DNA of 64,000 nt from Actinomadura sp. K4S16 (GTDB lineage: Bacteria > Actinomycetota > Actinomycetes > Streptosporangiales > Streptosporangiaceae), in assembly GCF_008327685.1 (NCBI RefSeq), contig NZ_BDDE01000019.1, positions 186,001-250,000 of the forward strand, read 5' to 3'. Under the pieces are notes generated by a model that saw only the letters and a list, made by a program, of their open reading frames with translations, was not told the DNA's origin and searched no databases. Shown here piece by piece: positions 8,458 through 15,597 of the stretch. Numbering within the stretch: position 1 is the stretch's first letter; each line of letters starts with the position of its first letter. The position numbers were made by a program, and so were the translations under genes.

Positions 8458-9308
8458 GCCGCCTCCAGCACGTGGGAGACGATCGCGTCCGCGACGTCCG
8501 CGTCCTCGCCGTGCGCGTCCTGGAAGCCGCGGAACTCGACGTTGTGGTTGACCTCCAGCACGAGCGGCCCCTCGGGTCCCTCGATCAGGTCGACGCCCAG
8601 CACCCCGCCGCCCACGGCCCGCGCGGCGAGCATCGCCGGCTCGACCAGCTCGGGCGTGAGCGGGCACGGCTCGGAGCGCGCGCCCCGCGCGGCGTTGGTG
8701 CGCCAGCCGTCCGAGTAGCGGTACGTCGCGCCCACCACCTTGTCCCCGGCCACGATCACGCGGATGTCGCGGCCCGGCTTGTCGACGAGTTCTTGCAGGT
8801 AGACGATGTGCTGGAGCGGCGAGGGCAGGGCGGCCCGGTGCTCCAGGACGGTCTGCGCCGCGTCCCGGTCGCGCACCGCCGCCGCGAGCCGTCCCCACGA
8901 CCCCGTCAGCGGCTTGACGACCACGGGGAAGCCCAGGCGCTCGGCGGCCTCGACCCCTTCCTCCGGGGTGAGCGCGACCGCCGTGCGCGGAGTGGGGACG
9001 CCGGCGCGCTCCAGCTCCAGCGAGGTGCGCAGCTTGTCGCCGCAGACGGCGATCACCCCCGACCGGTTGACCACCGGCACGCCGCGCGCCTCCAGGAGCA
9101 TCGAGGCGTAGAGGCCGCGGCTGTGGGAGATCTCCCGGTTCAGCGCCACCGCGTACGGGGGCCCGGCGCTCGCCGCTTCACGTCCCAGTTCGGCGCTGAA
9201 CCGGCGGGTGTCGACATGCGCGTACGGAACCCCGCGGCGCTCCAGCGCGGCGAAGATCCGCTTCTCCTCGTACCGCACCCGGGAGGCCAGCACGGCCACC
9301 GGCCTCAC
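8454..9308 (-). CDS. lysX: LysX/ArgX-type ATP-grasp ligase (loads amino acid on LysW)
   Basis: A 284-residue RimK-like ATP-grasp enzyme that joins the alpha-amino group of an acidic amino acid to the terminal Glu of LysW. Supporting sequence: VRYEEKRIF near the N-terminus, the ATP-grasp core GVPTPRTAVAL and PVVVKPLTGSWGR, VDKPGRDIRV, and the metal-binding LVLEVNHNVEFRG. The residues that separate glutamate-specific from aminoadipate-specific enzymes cannot be read safely by eye, so the substrate stays open. GTG start inside the TGA of lysW (four-base GTGA overlap); the carrier and its loader are translationally coupled. Confidence 0.88.
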   Translation of the reverse strand: MRPVAVLASRVRYEEKRIFAALERRGVPYAHVDTRRFSAELGREAASAGPPYAVALNREISHSRGLYASMLLEARGVPVVNRSGVIAVCGDKLRTSLELERAGVPTPRTAVALTPEEGVEAAERLGFPVVVKPLTGSWGRLAAAVRDRDAAQTVLEHRAALPSPLQHIVYLQELVDKPGRDIRVIVAGDKVVGATYRYSDGWRTNAARGARSEPCPLTPELVEPAMLAARAVGGGVLGVDLIEGPEGPLVLEVNHNVEFRGFQDAHGEDADVADAIVSHVLEAA

Positions 9309-9472
9309 TCGCCCCAGTCCTCCTCGATCTCGGGGGCGAGCGCGAGGGTCACCGGCTCCAGGCCGACCACCTCCAGCTCGCTGGAGCAGTCGGCGCACTG
9401 CGCGATCTCGCTCAGCCGGACCGGCTCGGCGAGCTGGACCGGGCCCTCACACTCGGGACAGGTCTGGGTCAT
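9305..9472 (-). CDS. lysW: LysW amino-group carrier protein
   Basis: A 55-residue acidic carrier protein. Two CxxC pairs (CPEC near residue 5 and CADC near residue 26) form a zinc ribbon, and the protein ends in EEDWGE; the C-terminal EDWGE with its final Glu is the hallmark of LysW, whose gamma-carboxylate carries the substrate during synthesis. The ATG at 9472 is preceded by GGAGGT seven bases upstream, inside the transketolase reading frame, so the two genes overlap by 26 bp. Together with lysX, lysY, lysZ and lysK this completes a carrier-bound amino acid pathway. Confidence 0.93.
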   Translation of the reverse strand: MTQTCPECEGPVQLAEPVRLSEIAQCADCSSELEVVGLEPVTLALAPEIEEDWGE

Positions 9473-10457
9473 GCGTGCCACCTCCATGGGTTCCGCTGGT
9501 CAGGTTCAGCGCGGCGGCGACGACCGCGCCCGCCGTGATGCCGTACCGGTCGAGCAGGTCCTCCTGGCCGCCCGCCCGCTCGGCGAACGTGTCGGGCATG
9601 CCGACGCGCGCCACCCGGGCCGGGGCGTGCTCGGCGAGGGTCTCGGCGACGGCGCCGCCGAGGCCGCCGGAGCGCCAGTGCTCCTCGACGGTGACGACGC
9701 CCGCCGCGCCCTCGGCCGCCGCCACCACGGCCGCGACGTCCAGCGGGCGCAGCGTGTGCAGGTTGAGGACGGTCGCCCGGACGCCCCGCTCCGCGAGCCG
9801 GTCGGCGGCCCGCACCGCCGCCAGCACCGGGTACGGCCCGCACGCGATGATCGCCACGTCCCGGCCGCGCCGCAGCCACTGCGCCCGCCCGATCTCGAAC
9901 GGGCCGCCTCCGGGCGCGGCGCCGTCCAGGTCCGGGGTGGCCGAGCGGCCGAGCCGCACGTAGGCGGGACCGGGCAGCGCCGCGCACTGCCGGACGGCCT
10001 CGCCCGCCTGCGCCGCGTCGCCCGGGACGACCACGGTGAAACCGGGCAGCGCCCGCATGACGGCCAGGTCCTCCAGCGCGTGGTGGGTCGGGCCGAGATG
10101 CCCCGCGGCCAGCCCGCCGTGGGTGGCCACGATCCGGACCGGCAGCGCGTTGTAGGCGATGTCGATCTTGATGGCCTCCAGTGCCCGGGTCGCGGCGAAG
10201 GTCGCCATCGTGGTGACGAACGGGACATTCCCGCTGGCGGCCAGGCCCGCGGCCGTCCCCATCAGGTTGTGCTCGGCGATGCCGAGGTTGAGGTAGCGGC
10301 CGGGGACGTCGGCGAAGGCGTCCGCGTCGAACAGCCCGGTGTCGCTGTCCAGGCAGTACAGCCGCCCGTCGGCCCGCATCAGTTCGGGCAGCAGGTCCCG
10401 GTACACCTCACGAGCGGAGCGCGGCCGTGCCGTTTCGCCGGGGATGTCGGCTGTCAT
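9447..10457 (-). CDS. Transketolase C-terminal subunit (split transketolase)
   Basis: A 336-residue subunit carrying the pyrimidine-binding and C-terminal domains of transketolase. The pyrimidine-domain signature NLGIAEHNLMGTAAGLA contains the Glu that activates thiamine diphosphate, and THHALEDLAVMRALPG and VEEHWRSGGLGGAVAE are typical later blocks. It pairs with the neighbouring N-terminal subunit (ATGA overlap). Transketolases move a two-carbon ketol unit to an aldehyde. In known LysW-based secondary pathways (vazabitide A type) a transketolase extends the LysW-bound semialdehyde; the same role is proposed here. Confidence 0.92.
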   Translation of the reverse strand: MTADIPGETARPRSAREVYRDLLPELMRADGRLYCLDSDTGLFDADAFADVPGRYLNLGIAEHNLMGTAAGLAASGNVPFVTTMATFAATRALEAIKIDIAYNALPVRIVATHGGLAAGHLGPTHHALEDLAVMRALPGFTVVVPGDAAQAGEAVRQCAALPGPAYVRLGRSATPDLDGAAPGGGPFEIGRAQWLRRGRDVAIIACGPYPVLAAVRAADRLAERGVRATVLNLHTLRPLDVAAVVAAAEGAAGVVTVEEHWRSGGLGGAVAETLAEHAPARVARVGMPDTFAERAGGQEDLLDRYGITAGAVVAAALNLTSGTHGGGTHDPDLSRV

Positions 10458-11296
10458 GAGAGCGCTCGCTTGCGTCGGGCGCGCAGTACGGCGAGGGAGC
10501 GCTCCGCCTGGCGGCTGCTCAGTTTCGCGTAGTGGCTGTGCGTCTTCGCCTCCAGCGACGGCAGGCCGCGTCCCTTGACGGTGCCGGCGATGACCGCCAC
10601 GGGAGGCCCGCTCCCGGTCTCCTCTGGGGTGAGCGCCTCGCGCAGCGCGTCGAAGTCGTGGCCGTCGACCTCGCGCACCGTCCAGCCGAAGCTGCGCCAG
10701 CGGTCCGCGAGCGGCTCCAGCCCGATCGCGTCCTCGGTCGGGCCGGTGATCTGGAGGCGGTTGCGGTCGATGACGGCCGTCAGGTTCCCGAGGCCGAGCG
10801 CGGCGGAGGCCATGGCCGCCTCCCAGACCGAACCCTCCTGCAACTCGCCGTCCCCGAGGACGGCGAAGCACCGGCGCCCCCGGTCGGCGACGGCGAACCC
10901 GTTGGCGAGCGCGAGCCCGTGCCCGAGCGATCCGGTGGGCATCTCCACCCCGGGCACCGCGCGGACCGGATGGCCCATCAGCCTGCTCCCCGGCCGGGAG
11001 TACTCCGCCAGTTCCGCGGCGGGGAAGAAGCCCCGCTCGGCCAGCACCGCGTAGAGGCACATGGCGCCGTGCCCCTTGCTGAGGATGAAGATGTCACGGT
11101 CCACAGCCGCGGGGCGGCGCGGATCGACCCGCATCACCTCGAAGTACAACAGGGTGAGGATCTCCACGAGCGACATCGACCCGCCGAGGTGGCCGCCCTC
11201 CGGCCCGGCGCACATCCGCACGATGTGCTCGCGCACCCGGTGCGCGACGGCCGGCAGGTCCGCCGCCGGCGGCCGGGTCGGTGCGGGGCCGCCCAT
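10454..11296 (-). CDS. Transketolase N-terminal subunit (split transketolase)
   Basis: A 280-residue thiamine-diphosphate-binding subunit. The signature GDGELQEGSVWEA followed about 25 residues later by IDRNRLQ is the metal/diphosphate-binding motif of transketolases; GPEGGHLGGSMS and LSKGHGAMCLYA are family blocks near the N-terminus. It starts on the last base of the encapsulin-like gene's stop codon (TGATG) and overlaps the C-terminal subunit by four bases, so equal expression of both halves is likely. The place inside the LysW operon argues against a pentose-phosphate housekeeping role. Confidence 0.92.
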   Translation of the reverse strand: MGGPAPTRPPAADLPAVAHRVREHIVRMCAGPEGGHLGGSMSLVEILTLLYFEVMRVDPRRPAAVDRDIFILSKGHGAMCLYAVLAERGFFPAAELAEYSRPGSRLMGHPVRAVPGVEMPTGSLGHGLALANGFAVADRGRRCFAVLGDGELQEGSVWEAAMASAALGLGNLTAVIDRNRLQITGPTEDAIGLEPLADRWRSFGWTVREVDGHDFDALREALTPEETGSGPPVAVIAGTVKGRGLPSLEAKTHSHYAKLSSRQAERSLAVLRARRKRALS

Positions 11297-12150
11297 CAGC
11301 GCCCGCCGGGAAGCGAGGTGAGCACGAAATGGCCGGGCAGGTGCACGGCCAGGCCCTCGATGATCTCGGCCACCAGCGCGTCCCCGTCGAGCCGGATCGT
11401 GGAGGAGCGGCGGTCCAGCAAAGTCGCGGCGGCCGTGAAGTCGCCGACGAGGGCCGTGCCCGCGGGCACCATGCGGGTCCGGCTGACCTTGACGCCCTGC
11501 ACGGCGAGCCGTTCCAGGAACGCGCCGTCCGCGACGAGCGGCCACCAGTCGTCGGGATGCATGACGATCCCGTCCGCAGAGCCGCCGTACCACTCGCACA
11601 GCGCGGCCGTCGCCAGCAGCGTCCGGGCGGCCGACCCGCCGTCCGACGGCTCGGCGGGGCGGCGCCGCAGCCCCGGGTGGCGCAGCAGGCCCCGGATCGG
11701 TCCCATCCCGTTGAGCAGGACGTCGTTCTCCGCCGTGCCGAGCCGCACCAGCAGGCGGTAGTCCACGAACGCGGCGAGCGCGGCGGGGTCGGCGAGGATC
11801 TCCTTGGGCACCGGCACCGAAGCCCGCACGACCTGCGTCTGGACGGTCTCCACGCCCACCTCGAACTCCCACTCGGGGGCGGCGTCGTCCGGCGAGGTGT
11901 TCTCGGCCCGCTCGGTGAAGACGGTCGTCTCGTCGGCGTCCACGACGGCCTTGCGGAGCAGGTGCCGGACGGTGAAGCGGGGACGGCGCTTGGCCGGCGG
12001 GAACAGGTCGCTGATGGAGGCGCGCAGGTGGACCGCCGCGTCCGGCCCGTACCGGGCGTGGGCGAGCGCGAACTCCTCGCCGGGGCTGCGCCGGGTCAAC
12101 TCGGGGTCGTCCAGCATCATGCGGACGTCGGACACGGGCATATTCGACAT
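11296..12150 (-). CDS. Family 3-type encapsulin shell protein (HK97-fold)
   Basis: A 284-residue protein with the pattern of HK97-fold capsid proteins and no other phage gene nearby. Blocks seen include VRASVPVPKEILAD, the long axial helix AALAAFVDYRLLVRLGTAENDVLLNG, GLLRHPGL, a DGIVMHPDDWWPL block, VPAGTALVGDF and a last strand AVHLPGHFVLTSL. Family 3 encapsulins are shell proteins found in actinobacterial and myxobacterial biosynthetic clusters, by my recollection often with sulfotransferase, SDR and amino-group carrier genes, which is the setting here. It lies 2 bp after the SDR stop and is coupled to the transketolase. The shell could confine a reactive aldehyde or unstable product; no cargo tag was identified by eye. 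Confidence 0.8.
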   Translation of the reverse strand: MSNMPVSDVRMMLDDPELTRRSPGEEFALAHARYGPDAAVHLRASISDLFPPAKRRPRFTVRHLLRKAVVDADETTVFTERAENTSPDDAAPEWEFEVGVETVQTQVVRASVPVPKEILADPAALAAFVDYRLLVRLGTAENDVLLNGMGPIRGLLRHPGLRRRPAEPSDGGSAARTLLATAALCEWYGGSADGIVMHPDDWWPLVADGAFLERLAVQGVKVSRTRMVPAGTALVGDFTAAATLLDRRSSTIRLDGDALVAEIIEGLAVHLPGHFVLTSLPGGR

Positions 12151-12152
12151 GG

Positions 12153-12926
12153 TCAGACCCCCAGGGAGCGGCCGCCGTCGACGACCTGGACGGTGCCGGT
12201 GACGAAGCTCGCGCGCTCGCTCAGCAGGAACACCCCGGCCGCCGCGACCTCCTCGGGGCGGGCGACCCGGCCGAGCGGGATGCCCGCCTCCCGCGCGACG
12301 CGTGCGGTCTCCGCCTCGGGCTCGCCGGTGATGCCGGACAGCAGCGCGTCCGTCGCGGTGTATCCCGGGGCGAGGACGTTCACGGTGATGCCTCCCGGGC
12401 CCAGCTCGTGGACCAGGGTCTTTGCGTAGCCGACGAGGCCGGTCCGCACGATCCCCGACAGCGCGAACGCGGGGATGAGGTCGCGGACGGTCTCGCTGGT
12501 GACCATGAGGACCCGGCCCCATCCGGCTTGCCGCATGTGGGGGAGCGCGGCCTGCACGAGCCCGATGTGGGCGATCATGCCGAGGTCGAGCGCGGCGCGG
12601 TAGTCGTCCGGGCCGAACGCCCCGGTCGGCCCGGCGGGCGGCCCTCCCGCGTTGGTGACCATGATGTGCACGGCGCCGTGCTCGGCCGCGGCGTCGTCCA
12701 CCCAGGCCCGCGCCGCCTCCGTGTCGCGCACGTCCAGCGGCCGGGTCCCGACCTCCGCGCCGAGGTCCGCGCGGATCTCGTCGCGGGCCTTGGACAGCCG
12801 GGCGGCGTCGCGGCCCGCGATCGACACCGTCGCGCCCTCGCGCACCAGGTCGCGGGCGATTGCGAGGCCGATGCCCGCCGATCCGCCCGCGACGAGGGCC
12901 ACCCTTCCGTTCAGTCCCAGGTCCAC
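12153..12926 (-). CDS. Atypical short-chain dehydrogenase/reductase
   Basis: A 257-residue SDR with an intact cofactor motif GGSAGIG (14-20), NAGG (92-95) and active-site Ser144 in VTSETV. The catalytic Tyr-x3-Lys is replaced: the aligned residues are Ser157 and Arg161 in ALSGIVRTG. This is a feature of a recognised FabG-like subgroup that lacks a perfect catalytic tetrad. The sequence ends in the usual VTGTVQVVDGG. It starts with GTG one base after the sulfotransferase stop. A role in reducing the ketone made by transketolase would fit, but chemistry without the Tyr/Lys pair is unclear. Confidence 0.88.
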   Translation of the reverse strand: MDLGLNGRVALVAGGSAGIGLAIARDLVREGATVSIAGRDAARLSKARDEIRADLGAEVGTRPLDVRDTEAARAWVDDAAAEHGAVHIMVTNAGGPPAGPTGAFGPDDYRAALDLGMIAHIGLVQAALPHMRQAGWGRVLMVTSETVRDLIPAFALSGIVRTGLVGYAKTLVHELGPGGITVNVLAPGYTATDALLSGITGEPEAETARVAREAGIPLGRVARPEEVAAAGVFLLSERASFVTGTVQVVDGGRSLGV

Positions 12927-12927
12927 G

Positions 12928-13821
12928 TCACACCCTCTTCTCGTAGCCGTAGCGGTGCAGCAGGGGGAGCGCCATGAGCGTGGTCGCGGACCGCTGGGGG
13001 CGCGGGAGCGCGGCGTGCCACCTGCGGTCCTCCTCGATGCGGGTCCGGCCGCGGCCGAACCGGTTCGGGTTGCCGGTGACCGTGTGGTTGCCGCCGAGCT
13101 CGACCGTCCCGTCGGCGGCGACGGGGTTCGGGCCCTCGTGCCCGAGGAGGTCCAGGACGGCGTCGACGGCGGCGCGCGGGTTGCGCACCAGCGCCTCGTA
13201 GCGCATGTGGAGCGCGTGGTCGCGGTGCGCGCGGCCGACCGCCTCGGCCGCCAGGTTGAAGCCGGTCCAGTGCCAGGTGCTGTTCAGCGCGGAGCGGCGG
13301 CCCGTGTAGTCCTTCGGCCGCAGCCACGACCAGGCGACCGCGCGGGGATCGCGGATCAGGTGGACGTAGCGCCCCTCGACGTCCGGGAGGGACGCCAGGA
13401 GCGCGGCGTCCGAGGCGAACTTGGAGCTGTCGACGATGACCCGCGCACCGGAGACACGGGCGATGGCGCGGTAGGTCGCGGCCAGCACGTCCGGCCATCC
13501 GTTGCGCGACGGGTCGCGCAGCACCCGCCAGGTGTGCCGGGTCCGGTACGCGTCCTGCCAGGCGACGACCTCGGCGGCGTGCCGTTCGAGGGACGTCCCG
13601 GACGGCCGGACCTCCTCCAGCACCTCCGACCAGAACGGGCATTCGCGGTGTCCGGAACCGCAGCCGCAGCGCCCGTTGCTGCCCGTTCCGAGAACCCCGT
13701 TCAACCAGAGAAAACGCAGTTCACCGACATGGACGACGCCCGGTGCCTCGGCGAGGACGTTGCCCAGCATGGTGCTGCCGCTGCGACACCAACCGGTGAT
13801 GTAAAGCACCTTCACTGGCAA
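12928..13821 (-). CDS. PAPS-dependent sulfotransferase
   Basis: About 297 residues, a sulfotransferase-family protein using PAPS. The 5'-phosphosulfate loop is ITGWCRSGSTMLGN near the N-terminus and the 3'-phosphate region is VIVDSSKFASD followed by YVHLIRDPRAVAWSW. Five Cys residues sit in GSNGRCGCGSGHRECPFW, perhaps a structural or redox site. First gene of the LysW operon. The start is uncertain: TTG at 13821 has GGAGG eight bases upstream, while GTG at 13815 is six bases further in; neither changes the domain. Sulfation of the final product or activation of a hydroxyl is inferred. Confidence 0.87.
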   Translation of the reverse strand: MPVKVLYITGWCRSGSTMLGNVLAEAPGVVHVGELRFLWLNGVLGTGSNGRCGCGSGHRECPFWSEVLEEVRPSGTSLERHAAEVVAWQDAYRTRHTWRVLRDPSRNGWPDVLAATYRAIARVSGARVIVDSSKFASDAALLASLPDVEGRYVHLIRDPRAVAWSWLRPKDYTGRRSALNSTWHWTGFNLAAEAVGRAHRDHALHMRYEALVRNPRAAVDAVLDLLGHEGPNPVAADGTVELGGNHTVTGNPNRFGRGRTRIEEDRRWHAALPRPQRSATTLMALPLLHRYGYEKRV

Positions 13822-13959
13822 ACTCGGCTCCTCCGGGTGTACCGGTGCAACCTGGTCGGGAACATAAAAACATGATCTTGCGGAAAGCGGAACCACCAAG
13901 ATAAGAACAGGATTGATTCGTCGTTTTGTGACGTCGTGACATAACAGACGGAGGTCGTG
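13822..13959. promoter_or_regulatory. AT-rich divergent promoter region of the biosynthetic locus
   Basis: A 138-bp gap between the LysW operon and the acyl-CoA ligase gene. It is markedly AT-richer than the flanks (about 13855-13950), as expected for the promoters of both transcription units. TTGATT near 13911 could be a -35 element for the ligase, with CATAAC as a possible -10. No clear operator palindrome was seen. Confidence 0.5.
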
Positions 13960-15579
13960 ATGGCGGGGCTGACCAACGCACTGCAATATCGCCGGGCGGG
14001 CTGGTGGCGGGACGGGACCTTCCTCGACGACCTGCGCCGGCACACCCGCGCGCACCCCGGCAAGACCGCCCTCGTGGCCCGCCGGGTCGGCGGCGAGACC
14101 CGCGCGCTGACCTACGCCGAGCTGACCCGGCTCGCCGACCGGTGCGCCGGCGCGCTGGCCGAGCTCGGCGTCAGGCCGGGCGACACGGTCGCCGTCCAGC
14201 TCACCAACGGCTGGGAGATCACAGTCCTCGCGCTCGGCTGCCTGCGCGCGGGCGCCCGCATCTGCCCGCTGCTGCCCATCTACCGGCGGCGGGAGCTGGA
14301 GGTCATGCTCGACCTCACCGACGCGCGGGTGCTGATCACCGAGGCCGTGCACGGCGGCGAGGAGCTCGGCGAGCTCGGCGTGCGGCTGGCGGGCGAGCTG
14401 CCGTCGCTGGAGCACGTCGCGGTGTCCGGCGGCCCGAAGCCCGCCGGAGCCCTCGACCTGCACGCGCACTTCTTCGACACGCCCTGGGAGAAGACCCGCG
14501 CGGACGACCTCGACGGCCGGGAGCGCGAGCCGGACGAGCCGTTCCTCGTGCTGTTCACGTCCGGCACGACCGGCGAGCCCAAGGGCGTCCTGCACAGCCA
14601 GAACACCTTGTACGCGGCGATCCGCGGCGAGGCCGAGGTGTTCGCGCTGGACGGCTCGGACGTCATCACCATGGTCGCCTGGAACACCCACTACACGGGG
14701 TTCGTCCGCGGCATGCTCATGCCGCTGTCGCTCGGCGCGACCTCCGTCTTCCAGGACTCCCAGGACGGCCCGCCGACCCTCGAAATGCTCGCCTCATACG
14801 GCGTCACCTACGCGTACGCCCCGCCGCACTACCTGCGGTCCTTGGTGGACGCGCAGCGCGCGGCGCCGCGCGATCTCGGCATGCTGCGCGCGGTCATCAG
14901 CGGCTCCGCGCCGATCCCGCCGAAGCTCGTCGAGGAGGTCAAGGAGGTGCTCGGGCTGCGGCTGCACTCCCTGTGGGGCATGTCGGAGAACGGCGCGGTC
15001 ACCGTCAGCCGCCCCGACGACCCCGAGGACTGGGCCGTCCACAGCGACGGCAGCCCGATGGCCGACATGGAGCTGCGCATCGACCCGATCGAGGGCCAGC
15101 GCGACGGCTCGGGCGTGCTGTGGGTGCGCGGCCCCACCCAGTGCCTCGGCTACGTCCGGCGCCCGGAGCTGTACCAGGCGCTGCTGGACGATGAGGGCTG
15201 GTTCAACACCGACGACCTCGCCCGCGACGACGGCCGCGGCGGCATCCGCATCACCGGACGCGCCAAGGACACCGTGATGCGCAACGGCCTGTTCGTCCCG
15301 GACACCGAACTGGAGGCGGCCCTCTGCCGCCATCCGGGCGTCGGCGAGGCCAGCGTGATCGGCATCCCGGTTCGGCAGGGCGCTGACCAGGTCATCTGTG
15401 CGGTCGTCGTGCCGGCTGCCGGGGAGCCTCCGGTCACCCTGGAGGAGCTTCGGGCGACGCTGAAGGAGGCGGAGATGACCCCGATCTACTGGCCGGAACG
15501 GCTGGAACTGGTTGACGAACTGCCCAAGACCGTCACCGGCAAGGTCCAGAAGACGACCCTCCGGGAACGCCTGGCCTGA
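13960..15579 (+). CDS. Acyl-CoA ligase (class I adenylate-forming enzyme)
   Basis: A 539-residue acyl/aryl-CoA synthetase. The phosphate loop is LFTSGTTGEPKG (198-209), followed by YAPPHYLRSL, the LWGMSENGAVT adenine motif, WFNTDDLARDD with the ribose-binding Asp, GRAKDTVMRNG hinge and the catalytic C-terminal Lys528 in KTVTGKVQK. It resembles medium-chain or cyclohexanecarboxylate-CoA ligases. ATG at 13960 is preferred to the GTG three bases earlier because GGAGG is then five bases away. It faces the KAS III-like gene, which could take its CoA ester as substrate (inference). Confidence 0.9.
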   Translation: MAGLTNALQYRRAGWWRDGTFLDDLRRHTRAHPGKTALVARRVGGETRALTYAELTRLADRCAGALAELGVRPGDTVAVQLTNGWEITVLALGCLRAGARICPLLPIYRRRELEVMLDLTDARVLITEAVHGGEELGELGVRLAGELPSLEHVAVSGGPKPAGALDLHAHFFDTPWEKTRADDLDGREREPDEPFLVLFTSGTTGEPKGVLHSQNTLYAAIRGEAEVFALDGSDVITMVAWNTHYTGFVRGMLMPLSLGATSVFQDSQDGPPTLEMLASYGVTYAYAPPHYLRSLVDAQRAAPRDLGMLRAVISGSAPIPPKLVEEVKEVLGLRLHSLWGMSENGAVTVSRPDDPEDWAVHSDGSPMADMELRIDPIEGQRDGSGVLWVRGPTQCLGYVRRPELYQALLDDEGWFNTDDLARDDGRGGIRITGRAKDTVMRNGLFVPDTELEAALCRHPGVGEASVIGIPVRQGADQVICAVVVPAAGEPPVTLEELRATLKEAEMTPIYWPERLELVDELPKTVTGKVQKTTLRERLA

Positions 15580-15597
15580 ACGCGGCGGCCGTCCGTG

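Noticed and set aside
11296..12150. A phage capsid gene from a degraded prophage
   Set aside because: The gene is intact, translationally coupled to biosynthetic genes on both sides and has normal GC and codon use.
5595..13821. Reading the LysW-type genes as primary arginine or lysine biosynthesis
   Set aside because: Transketolase halves, shell protein, SDR and sulfotransferase are in the same coupled operon, and no argJ, argD, argH or lysJ-like gene is present.
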